Shown one piece after another: positions 1 to 12,200 of a stretch of DNA of 64,000 nt; the stretch's first letter is position 1; each line of letters opens with the position of its first letter. Where the stretch lies: NCBI RefSeq assembly GCF_910592395.1, contig NC_088318.1, forward strand, positions 10,418,349 through 10,482,348, given 5' to 3'. Made by a program: the position numbers and the translations under genes. The notes under the pieces are model-generated. The model worked only from the letters and a program-made list of their open reading frames with translations. It did no database searches and was not told the DNA's origin. This DNA is from Lineus longissimus (taxonomy: Eukaryota; Nemertea; Pilidiophora; Heteronemertea; Lineidae).

Positions 1-170
1 TTTTTTATTTGACCTGTCAGCTTTAACTTTTATATTTGACCCGTCAGCTTTAACTTTTATATTTGACCCATCAGCTTTAACTTTTATATTTGACCCGTCA
101 GCTTTAACTTTTATATTTGAACCGTCAGCTTTAACTTTTATATTTGAACCGTCAGCTTTAACTTTTCAAG
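1..170. repeat. 27-bp tandem repeat, about six copies
   Basis: Six head-to-tail copies of a 27-bp unit built around GTCAGCTTTAACTTTTATA, differing at one or two bases (GACCT, GACCC or GAACC at the start of the unit). The array probably continues to the left of the window. It ends about 100 bp before the first visible STAT exon, so it is intronic. No coding function is seen. Confidence 0.9.
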
Positions 171-273
171 AGAACATTGACACCTGGCCCAAATAGTGTG
201 AAGATCCAGGTATGCCAGTCGTCAATAAAACGTTGTTTTAGAGATTTGGTCATTCTTTCAAATTTCTTTTCAG

Positions 274-3200
274 TTACATGAGAGGATGCAAGAAGTCTCT
301 GAGATGTTCAGGAAAGAAGTGGACGCATGCTTCGAGCGTCGAAAGCAATGGCAAAGGGAAGATGATTCAATACATTATCGGGACCAAAAAGATCTCAAAC
401 AGAACAGCCTTGATGAAGTTATACAAATGTAGGTGGCATTATAGAGACCAGAGATATATGTTAATTGTTCAGGTCTGCCAGGTGTCCTGGACTTCTGTGT
501 CCACTTTTTAGGCACTGTGACCTGCATCAAGGTGGTGGTGTCATGGGTCAAAGGTCATGTGTTTTAACCTCGTCCAGTTGCCCCTTTGTGCATGACAAGT
601 CTAGTGCAAGAGGTCGCTGCATTAGCAGCTCCTTGATACCCTGGACATACTGAACTTCCAGCGGTATTGCCTCCATTACCTCCGCCCACTGACGAAATAC
701 ATGTCATTTTTCTGTTTATCGCACGCCTCACTTTACGGTGCACCTAACCCAAGTTTGAGCTGATTCTGCCATAAACACTGTACTGCACTATCTCTATACG
801 GCAAATAAAGCAGCATATGTTGAACCGGTTTTTTGATCACACAGACCTCACTTTCCATGGCCACAGCGCTGTTAATATGAGCTGGATTTCAAAATAACTT
901 CACAGGGTTTGCCCTTTTAATATTCTCCAGACACTGCGAAAGTTATTGTTGTTTTTGAATGAAACACAAAAACGCTAAACTTGCCGAGATATCAGACTGC
1001 TAATCTAGCAGTAGCGATGGTCAGTGACCTCACGCTGACTTGTTACCATTGTGTACAGCGATGCCGTTCATGAGTAATAGTCGATCGACTTCAGTTTGAA
1101 TTAGAGCGCATACAAATGCATGCTGTACTTTTCGTCGAGGTATTAGACACGCGGTGTCGGTAAAGCTTAGCAATGTCAATATTGAGGGTCAAGATGTACC
1201 CTGGAGTGCTTCCTGACACTCCGGTTATATTGACAGTCACTGTAAAGCACTTTGAGACAGTAATGGTCTGAGAAAAGTGCTAGGAAAATTGACACTTTTC
1301 CAATGCATATTTAATTCTTTCCTCAGCTTTTGTGGCACTGATGAGAACTTCAAGAAAATCAAAGACGTTTATGATAATATAAAGGAGATTTTTGCTCACC
1401 TGTGTACAGGGAAATTGGATGAAGCATTCCAAAATATAAACAGCCTACACGTAGAACTTGTAGCCAGGTAAGTTGATCTTGCTTTAGGTTTCTACTTGGG
1501 CAGAAGAAGTGGTGTGCTGGTTCTATATTTAGCCGCTGGTGTCGCCATCACCCACCCCATCTTACGTTCCAAAAGTCACAAGTATTCACATCACTGCGAT
1601 GCGTGGCATTTGTCTGTTATTGAGGTGAGTCTATAAAATACTACAGTGTCTGTCGTCCGTCGTCGTCTGTATCCTGTTTCAAAAACAGTGGCACGTTTCT
1701 TAATGGCTAAAGCTATGAACTTGAAACTTTGTACAAAGGACCCCCCCCCCCCCAGGACAGGTGACCTCTGACAATGAATTTCGGTCCTATCTGATTCTTG
1801 ACGTAGCCACCAGGGGGTCAGAAGTGGAAACCTAAAAAGTGTGATATCTCTCTTATGAGTGACTCGTTTTCAATAAAATTGTTATGGTAGGTTCTCCTAG
1901 CAAGGATACATCACATATCATACGGGTTTTTGATCTGACCTAGTTTTCAAAGTCACAGAGGTCAAATGGCGTAAATTGTCCGTTTGAAATTGAATGTAAC
2001 TATGGCACGTTTCTTAACCGATAAAGCTTTGAACTTGAAATTTTGTGCACATGACTCCCTACATCATATAACCTCTGACACCGAATTTCGATCTGATCTG
2101 ATTCTCAACTTAGCCACCAGGAGGCCAAAACTAAAAAAGGTAAAAAGTGCAATATCTCACTTATTAGTGACTTGTTTTCGATGATATTTTTATGGTATGT
2201 ACTCCAAGCAACGATTCATCACATGTCATACCGACTTTGGTTTGACCTATATACTATACATGTAGCATGTTTCTTAACCAGGATGAATTCCTAACCACCA
2301 AATATCTATGCGGTGAGCACAATGGCCCCATGCCGTTTCATTTTATATTGATGTTTTATCTGACCTTCATCGGTGGCCATACTGTGTGAAGACAGGAGTC
2401 CAAATAGTCTGTAAAGTAATAAAAGAAGAGCCTTTTGTATGATCAGTTCCTTGTATTTCAGGTCATTTGTGCTTGTGGGGCTCACGAAGAGAATTTTCAG
2501 CATGGAAAAGAAAAAAAAAGCAGATACTTTCCAATTCAGGATCAAGTATGTAGCTATATTCCATATTGAGATGATATTGAGACGATATTGAGACAGGGTG
2601 CCAAGAATAGGTCACTAAGGAGTGCGGAGGGTCTGTAAAGTAATGAAAGAACAGTACAGGCGAAAAAAGCTACGATAAAAAAGACTACCATGTGGGTAAA
2701 AACGACAACAGATATAAAAGGGGAATTTGAAGTTGTTATTTTTTTCTCCAAAAAATTGCTTTTGACTGTGATGCTGCCTTTCAAAGAACGCATTTTTGCT
2801 TGTCCTTGCTAAAGAGGAGAGGACTTGTCCTGGAATGGAATTGCCTTGCAACAACTTTTGAAAGTCATCTTCAGAATGTCACCTTTCTCATCCTTTCACA
2901 TTCCAATCTGAAGGTTTCTTCATATTTCCAGATCATTGTTGGGATTAGGCATCAGAAAAATCACCTCCATTGGTTTGTATAGTAAAGCCAACCAACGAAT
3001 AGCTGAAGTCAAGTACAGGAAATTTGATGATACACAAGCTTTGTTGGATGGAGTTTCTGTTGTGGACTTCACAAGAATGAAAAGTCAAAATTGTGCATCT
3101 GAGCCATGTTTCCTGAAGATTGATGTCCAAGATTCTCAAATGAAAGATTTTCAGGTGCGTCAGACAGCATGAAGTACTTGTTATGAATACAGACTTCGGT

Positions 3201-6200
3201 CACAATGGCCTTCTTTGATTTGAAAACTGTACCGGAGTCGAAGCATCGTTGGCACAATGCCTGATTTGACTTCGCCTCGGCATGCTTGCAGGAAATATGA
3301 CAAAACCTATATAACGATTCCCATGGGGAAGAGTCAGGCATTAGATGAAATTGATTGAAAATGAGCATGAATTTTGGGATATTGAAGTAAAATTGTGCTT
3401 CTCTCTGTGCCTACGGTTGGGACTCATCCAACCATTGCTATTCAATGCATTCCATTTGTCAAATTTGTCATAGGAGCTTTCTGCTACTTGGTCCAGCTTG
3501 TGTTTAGGCACTGTACAAATAAACTATAAACTTTTTCAGGTGAAGAGTGGCCCGTGTCTCTGTGCTAGTCATACCCAAGTGTCGAAAGCCACTGGCCTTC
3601 TGATGTGGATGCTGGCCTTCCCTTCAAATGAGGTATGTCTTTTCATCATTCAGTATTCTGTTAGGGTCGAGTGAAAGGTTGTGACAAAGAAGAATGGGGT
3701 GTCCTTCATCCTAATTTGTCATAGATAGCAGGCAAGTCTCCCTAATTGGCGATTTGTTGCCTGAACAAGCTATTTCACCCCCACACTCGCCAGTTCAACA
3801 ACCGCCTAGTCTTGGATCCTGACTGGGCTCTCGATTCTCTGTCATTTCAAAAATATGATGCATTCAGTAAAAATTTGTTGTGACGTTCTGCTAGGCCAGG
3901 AGTCTATAGACTGGCATAGTAGAAAAAGCAGCGATAGGTCGCCTTTTGTCAGTCAAAATGGATTTATTGGGCCTAGTTAGTGCAAATAGTATTCAAAGTT
4001 CGACTTTGTTCCCTTTCAGGGATGTTATCATAGAGAAGTCGACTGGAAGGAATTCCTGTCCGTCTTGTGCTGCTTTTGGACGAGGGAAACGAAAGGGTGT
4101 ACACTTTTAGAAGAGAATAAAGAATGTCTGGCTGATTACTTTGGCAACCCAGATGGTAGGTACTGGTACTAGGTGACACAAAAAATATGTTTATACTTTT
4201 GATTTTGAATAAATCTCCGTCACCACATTTGAAACAAGACTACAAAGTCATCGCAAAAGATTTTAAAATTTATTTTTCAAATTGCTCAATAACGCATGTA
4301 CACGCTATAGCATTGGCCGACCGCCAGATGAACGTTAGGTTTTTAAGTTTTTGAAACTTTCCTATTTTTCGGTCAACAGGTAGATATAAAAGATCACCGT
4401 TGGGTGCCATGATAAAATATAATATTCCCGCCATGCAAAACAGTTTGAGTTTTGAAAAAATCGTTGGCGATGGCTTTGTTAATCTTGTTGCTGATATGGT
4501 GAGAGAGATCACTAAATGTACAGTGCATTACCTTCCTTTATTTACGTGTGCTGTCAGTGGGGGTGTGCTCTTATTTACAAGTGCCTGTCACATGACCAGA
4601 GGATCCTACCCTGGGTACTGGTAAATAGACTGCCTTTTATTTTTGCAATAATTCTGAACCCTCACTCCCTCATTCCACACAGGCGAGATGCATAATCACA
4701 GGCGTTGTTTCTGGGAAAAAGCTCCACTTAAATGAAAAGCTTAATTTCCTAGCGATGTTGGTCTCTTGAGGAGAGTCAAGAATGTTGCCTGGCTATTGTT
4801 CGGTTGTTGGTCAAATAGGACCTGAGTTAATTATTTTGTTACAACATGTATGGTGCTGGCTTGTGGTGGACGCCATCAAGAGACTTGTTTACAAACACAG
4901 TTTATTTTAGGCCTATGCACTTACCTTCTTACGTAAGTGCATAGGTTCATTTTCTATCAGTTTTCTTATACTCGCCCCATTCGTGTGCAGAGCTCTGTGG
5001 TGTGGAGACCAGAAGAACGTTTGCTCCTGTTTCTCCTTCTTGGACAATTTACTCCAAGGTTCGACGTTTGTGATTAATTCTTTCCAAGCCTATAAATGGA
5101 AAGAATGCTTTTCTAACTGTGTGTCGGGCTGTGTGTCTCGAGGGATATTTCAAACTATGTATTGGCACAGACCGACATAGACTCGTGCACATGTGATACA
5201 GCTATTTCGTAAAGTCGTTTAAAACAAGTCTCTGTGGCGGCCGCAAGGAGGGGCACTTTACGTTTACGTGTACGTGTACGTGTTGTCGTACTTCCTGTTG
5301 GATATATGTACTTCCTGTTGGATGTGTACTTCCTGTTTGTCATTCAAGGCCTTCGTAAACCGTGACTTCTCTTTGTCACTCACTTCCGTTTGTGTATTTG
5401 TGTAAAACAGCTTCAGGGTTTGTGTTTCTTCTGGTAATTTAGTAGTGTTTTTTCATGTAGCTATGGTACATTGGTCTCTCCGACCGGATTTTTTTCATCC
5501 AGATCACATTCTTCGAAGCTGTTTTGCTGATCAACTTTTCTTTCCAGGAGCATATTTCATTGGTGATTGTTTGTTGCCTGTATAGAGATCTATGTCACAA
5601 GTTCATGACATCACTTTTCATACCTACATGTATTTCATAGCGTACCGGTTGTGTGAATGCGTCATGTGCGTGCCACGTTACGTTTGCGTCATTGTAAATG
5701 AGTCAGGTGCGAATGCGTCTTGTGTGTGTCACTGTGAATGAGATGTGAATGAGGTGTTTCTTGTTTCTTACATTTTCATTTACAATTCTGGTGTGGTCGT
5801 TTTGTGCGTGTCATCACTATTCACACGGCATATTTCATTCGGTACGACAGTTTGGTATCATGTTCTATTCAATGAGTTAGAGTTGTGTATTGCAAAATGG
5901 GCCAAATGCATATAAGTGCATTTGTTATTTTCAGTTGTTTGAGCAACGGTGCTCTGGTCATATAATTTGATGATGTGTTGCATATACATGTACTCTTATA
6001 GTGATCAGTAACGTTACGTGTGTTTCATTCATTCACTGGTATTAAATTGCTACGTGACATATTTGTGCATAAGGTAGTGTTGAGCCGAGGACTATCGGGT
6101 GTAGAGATTCTAAATAAGAATCTAAGCATTTCGTCGTGGGTTTTAAGTGGAGAACCTTTGGAGCATACTTGTCGAGATTGGCACTAGCTGATTAGAAACG

Positions 6201-9200
6201 GTGCGTGCCAATTGCGACCGGTCATCTCGTATAAAGCAATTATTGTGCGGTGTAAAACATCCTCCCCTCAGTGTGTCTTTAATTTTCATACTCAAGTACA
6301 ATAGTACAATATGGCGGCAAGTTTAAATGAGTTGCTTGAGAAGAGGCGAATCACCAGAGGTCGCTTCACAAAATATATCACTGTGACAGATACAGCTGCT
6401 AAGGAAGCTGAAACACTTGTTGCTGATGATGAGTCTAATGAAAAAGATGTGCATATAGCGATACGTACAGCTCTTTCTTCATTCAAAAGGGTTGAGGAAG
6501 TTTATGGGGAGTTATCAGGAGTGCAGGATCAAATAGATTATCATGCAGACAATGATGCTCGCCTAAAAGCGGTGAAAGATGATGATGGTGAGGTGAGATA
6601 CCTCAAAGCGTACAATCATATGTGTGCTTCGATACAAGGGTTAGAGGCATGTTTATCACCTGTGCAGGAAGCAAGTGAAGCATCCGGAAAATCTGCTAAA
6701 TCTGAGTTCAGCCCGGAAATGTTTGCAGAAAGCTTGTCAAAGGCTCTCGCCGGAGTGAGCACTGGCGTTTCTGAGACACAACTAGAAGAAATTCTTTCTA
6801 CGCTGACGCACAAGAAGCGAGTTATTCAGATCCCAAAATTCAAGGGCGATACTGAGCTATTTGATCAATGGCGAGATCTTGTGGGTGCAGAGGTTAGAAA
6901 ACCTGGGTACAGTGACGTCGAGAAGACTCATGTTGTAATTTCATTACTCGATGGAGAGGTAGCAAAGTTGGTGTCTGGTTTGAAAGACCCAAGCTACGAA
7001 GAAATAATCGAGTTCTTAGAGAATCGTTACGGAGATGTGTTAGCTCGCATTGAGAAGGCTGTCAATGAGATAGCTAGTGTTCCAGTTGTAAAAAGTCCCA
7101 CAGTTCGAGAGTTGGATCCTGTGCTGAACACACTGGTGGCAAACTGGAACTACATTAAGAAGAGGACACACGATGACCCAGAGCTCATCCGATCTAGTTG
7201 GATTCTCACTGCGTTAGTAAGGAGGAAGATGCCGAAGAGTTTGGTGAGAAAGTGGGACAGCGAACGAATCAAGGAAGAAAAGAGAACGACAGCTCCGTCC
7301 AACCTTCCAATTCGAATTGACGACTTGATCGAGAAGATCCAAGATGCAGTGAAGGTTGCTAGAAGGTCAGAGTCCCTTCCAAACGATCCAAAAAAGGAAA
7401 GATCATTTGAAAGGCGTCCATCTGGCCACGCCTTGAATGTGATCCCACAAACACAGGAGAGTACCGAAAGTCGGTGTGTCTTTTGTGATAATGCACACCA
7501 ATCCTATTCGTGTCCGTCCGTTTCCAAGATGCGTGTTGAGGAGAGATGCGAGCGTGTGAAAGCAGCAAGGGCTTGCTTCAATTGCTTGTCGAGATTCCAC
7601 ATGGTAAAAACATGTCGATCTAGGGGATGCAAATCGTGTAAGAAGAATCACCATACTTTGCTCCACTTCGAGAAAAGAAGTGGAAGTGACAACGCTGCGA
7701 GAAGTAATGTATCAGGTTCTTCTAACCTTACATCAAAGGTACCACATCAGAACAAAGTTGAATCGACTGCAGGACTGGTCAAGTCTACTGGTTCAACGAA
7801 TGTCGTCATGCAGAGCGGCATAGTCAAACTTGAGTCAAAGTCTAGGGTTGCGGAAGGTCGCGTGTTACTGGACACCGGGAGTGGTGTTACGTTCATTAGC
7901 CGTTCAATGGCAAAAAGATTGAATTTGAGAGGCCCCAAGGTTGAAGGTGAGTTCATCTTGGCAGGTGGAGAGGTGATGGCTACCACTACTGAGAAGGTCA
8001 AGTTCTATCTATCGGGAATTCTTCCTGGCTGGAAGGGAGAAGTTTTCGAAATTTCTGCGTACATTTTGGACAAGCCAAGTGCTCCGATAAATGCTGTCAA
8101 CGTGGATTTCACCAAGATGAGTCATTTGAGGGGTCTACAGCTCGCGGAAAGATTTCCTGTCCAGGCAAACTCTGAAGTGGATGTTCTTCTGGGCATTGAA
8201 GACACTCTCAACATCTTAAAAGAGAAGAGAATCAGAGGGCCTCCAGGAACGCCCATGGCACAGAAGACTCACATAGGCTGGATCCTATGTGGGCCGTACT
8301 CAACCCAGACCGAAGTCAACCGTACTTATTGTGTCCACCGCGTCAGCTTCCAAGAACAAAATGAAACTGAGATGGCAACCCGTTATTGGGACCTTGAACA
8401 CCTGGGAATTCGTCCTAATGAGAGTAAGAACTCGACTGAACTTGAGACTTCGGCCTTGGAGCAACACCGAATGATGACAACACGAGTAGGAGACCATTAT
8501 GTGACTGGATTACCACGTCATCCAAGTTACAAGGATAGGATCCTCAAAAGCAACAGAGCCTTAGCTACAAATCGTCTAATAGGACTCGAGAAGAGACTGA
8601 AGAGAGACCCCAGATTAGCATCCGAGTATGAAGCTCAGATTCAAGACCTGCTCTCAGCTGGAAGAGCCGAAAAGGTATTGGAGGATAGAGAGCCTGACAA
8701 TCATCAAGTTTGGTACCTTCCTCACCATCCAGTCGTGCGAAGAGATAAGACGACGACCAAAGTGCGTGTTGTTTTTGATGGGTCCATGATTGGATATGAA
8801 GGTGTATCGTTAAATGAGACATTGCTGCCAGGGCCAGCATTGCAGCCGGATCTCCCAGGGGTTTTGTTGCGATTTAGACGCCACAGAGTGGCATTAGTGG
8901 CTGACATCGAGAAGATGTTCCTTCAAGTTAAAATGAGAAAAGAGGATCAGGATTCTCAGAGGTTCTTATGGAGAGGTTTGGACAAGTCCAAGGAACCGGA
9001 GGTTTATCGTTTAACAACGGTGACTTTTGGTCTCACTTCATCACCATTCTCAAGTATACAGACGATTCTTGACCACGTGAAGACAAAGAAGGAATCATAT
9101 CCAAAAGCTGTCGCTGAGATCGAAGACAACATCTTCGTTGATGATGTTCTTACTGGTGAAGAATTAGTAGAAGACGCGGCAACTTTAACAACTGATTTGA

Positions 9201-12200
9201 AGACTGTTTTGTATGACGGAGGGTTTTCTTTGCGAAAATTTATTTCGAACAAGCCAGAGGCGCTATCTCATTTAGAAGAGAGAGACTTAGCTTCATTTCA
9301 CAAGGTTGCAACATTTGCCGAGGAAAGCACAAAGACGCTGGGCGTGAAATACTCACCACGTGAAGATGTCCTCATGTTTTCCTTCCTTGAGAGAATGGAC
9401 GATAGGCCGGTGGAGACTCGTCGTTCTGTTCTACAGCAGTTACACAGAGTATACGATCCGTTCACCATAAAGGCAAAACAGATTTTCCAGAGAACATGGC
9501 TGACACAAGGGACATGGGACGACCCTTTACCCGAGGAGCTAGATCATGAATGGAGGACTTGGAAGGAACAAGTTGAGATCCTCGATGAAATCAAAGTTCC
9601 TCGATGCCTCAAACCTGAAGATTTCCAGAATCCAATTTACTCCCTCCATGGTTTTGGCGATGCGTGCGAAGCTTCCTACGGCAGTGCAATCTATCTCTTG
9701 GCTGAAGATAGACCATCTGGAAGGAAGTATTCTACACTGCTCTTTTCAAAGACTCGTCTGTCTCCTATTGGGAAGAGACGTAGCATTTCTGAGCTGGAAC
9801 TCATTGCCGCGCTCATCAATGCTAGACTGGTGACATACGTCAGAAATGAACTCAAGCTGCTGATAGAGAAGACAACCTGTTGGACTGACTCTCAGGTCGT
9901 GTTGCACTGGATTTCAAAGCCAGTGTATACATGGCAAGTTTTCGTTGCTAATCGGGTGTCAGAGATTCAACAGCTTGTTAGACCACTGAATTGGAGATAC
10001 GTGCCCGGCAAACTTAATCCTGCGGACCTATGCTCACGAGGTGTCACAGCGAGAGCAGTGGTCGACTCCGCACTGTGGTGGGATGGACCACTGTTTCTGA
10101 GGCAAAAGGAAACGGAGTGGCCCCCAATAATTGTGGTCTCTAATGAAGCCGAGAAGGCTAACGAGAAGAAGAAGACAACAAGTACCTCGTTGGCGGTTTT
10201 GCCCAGTCAAAGAATCAAGGACTCCGAGGTAGAACAATATGTGGAGAAATTTTCAGACTATGAGAAATTCGTCAGAGTCATGATGAGATTGAGGAGTTGG
10301 ATCACACTATACCGAAGAGACAAAGCAAACAAAGATGTAGACACTGTCCGAGATGAGGGGAGTGATCGATTGAGTGAGAGGAGGAAGGAAGAACTTCATT
10401 GGATACAATGGGCCCAAGAGAAGCATTTCCAGAAGGAGATACAGAAGCTTAAAGCTGGAGAGAGTGTAGAGAAGACAAGTGTCATCGTCCAATTGAACCC
10501 ATATTGGGATAAGCGATCACGAGTTATCCGCGTAGGTGGTCGCCTCAACTATGCCCCACTGCCAGAAGAAGTGAAGCACCCAATCGTTCTTCCGACTCAC
10601 AATTCGTTCGTGAAGATGCTTGTGATGCATTACCACAAGATTACCTTGCATCCTGGAGCGGCTCAGACTCTAGCAAGTCTACGAAACAGATATTGGATTG
10701 TCCATGGGAAACAAGAGGTGCGGCGGATACTCAATACGTGCAAAACCTGTCGAGAACCTCTCAAGATCGACCAACGAATGGCACCTTTGCCAGAGGAGCG
10801 TATATCAATCGCACCAGCATTCACTAATGTCGGTGTCGATTTTGCTGGGCCACTCTTCGTGAGGGTCACAGTTGGAGGTGAATCAACAAGCAAAGTGTAC
10901 ATTTGTCTGTTTTCCTGTATGGTGACTAGGGCCATACACCTTGAGCTTGTCGAAACACTGACTACTGAGCAGTTTATGTTGGCCTTGCGGAGAATGATGA
11001 GCCGAAGAGGACGATGTCGGATGATGCTGTCGGACAACGCTAAAACTTTTAAGAAGGCTTCAGACATAGTCCAGAAGATTTTCAAGAAGCAGGATGATGT
11101 TAGAGACAAGTTAGAACAAGAGGGCATACGCTGGAAGTTCATCACTGAACGTGCTCCATGGCATGGTGGGTTTTACGAGAGAATGGTTGGATCGGTAAAG
11201 AGACCATTGAAGAAGGTTCTCGGGAAATCGAAGCTCACCCTGATTGAGCTGATGACTGTTTTAACGGAAGTAGAGGCAATGGTGAACTCGCGTCCATTGA
11301 CCATGGTGTCGAGTGATACAGAGGATTGGTTGCCCCTCACTCCGGGGCACCTTGCCATAGGACGAAGCCCCCAGTCTCTTCCGGAGGTTGACAAGGTTAC
11401 AGCACAGACCACACTTGGCAAGCGTTGGCGGTACCAACAGTCTCTTATGAAGCAATTTTGGAACAGATGGACAACAGAGTACCTTCTCCAACTCCAGCAG
11501 ATGCGGAAGTGGACCGATGTAAGGGACAACCTTCAAGTTGGGGACGTTGTATTTTTGGCAGAAGAAGGGATGCGAAAGGGAGACTGGACGTTGGCCAAAG
11601 TGGAAGAGTTGCACCCAGGCAGGGACAACTTAGTGAGGTCCGTGACAGTGAGGACAGCTGCTGGTCTGAGACGGCAGTAGATAATCAGTAGATTATCGCG
11701 TACGATTATTACTTATAGATTTGGACATGATGAAGTCATTGCAATTTCCGATGATAATGTTTGCACTACTAGTATACTTTGTTCAAACGATTCATATAGT
11801 AAAATGCTACAAGCGTAGCGCGCGCAAGCAACATAGAGATTTTGTTTTTAGTTTGTAGTGAAAATCTTTATACTTGGGTTAATTCGATTTTCAGAGGGGA
11901 GGATGTTCGGTTGTTGGTCAAATAGGACCTGAGTTAATTATTTTGTTACAACATGTATGGTGCTGGCTTGTGGTGGACGCCATCAAGAGACTTGTTTACA
12001 AACACAGTTTATTTTAGGCCTATGCACTTACCTTCTTACGTAAGTGCATAGGTTCATTTTCTATCAGTTTTCTTATACTCGCCCCATTCGTGTGCAGAGC
12101 TCTGTGGTGTGGAGACCAGAAGAACGTTTGCTCCTGTTTCTCCTTCTTGGACAATTTACTCCAAGGTTCGACGTTTGTGATTAATTCTTTCCAAGCCTAT

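Noticed and set aside
2787-2877. A second STAT exon similar to 2462-2545 (frame with LLKRRGLVLEW)
   Set aside because: Its phases do not fit the neighbouring exons with any nearby donor; only a short GTCTGTAAAGTAAT-type stretch upstream is duplicated.
4983-5180. 65-codon frame duplicated exactly at 12090-12287
   Set aside because: Both copies are in the LTRs; the identity reflects LTR identity, not a gene.
11681-11903. Envelope gene in the BEL/Pao element
   Set aside because: Only about 220 bp separate Gag-Pol from the right LTR and no membrane-protein frame is present.
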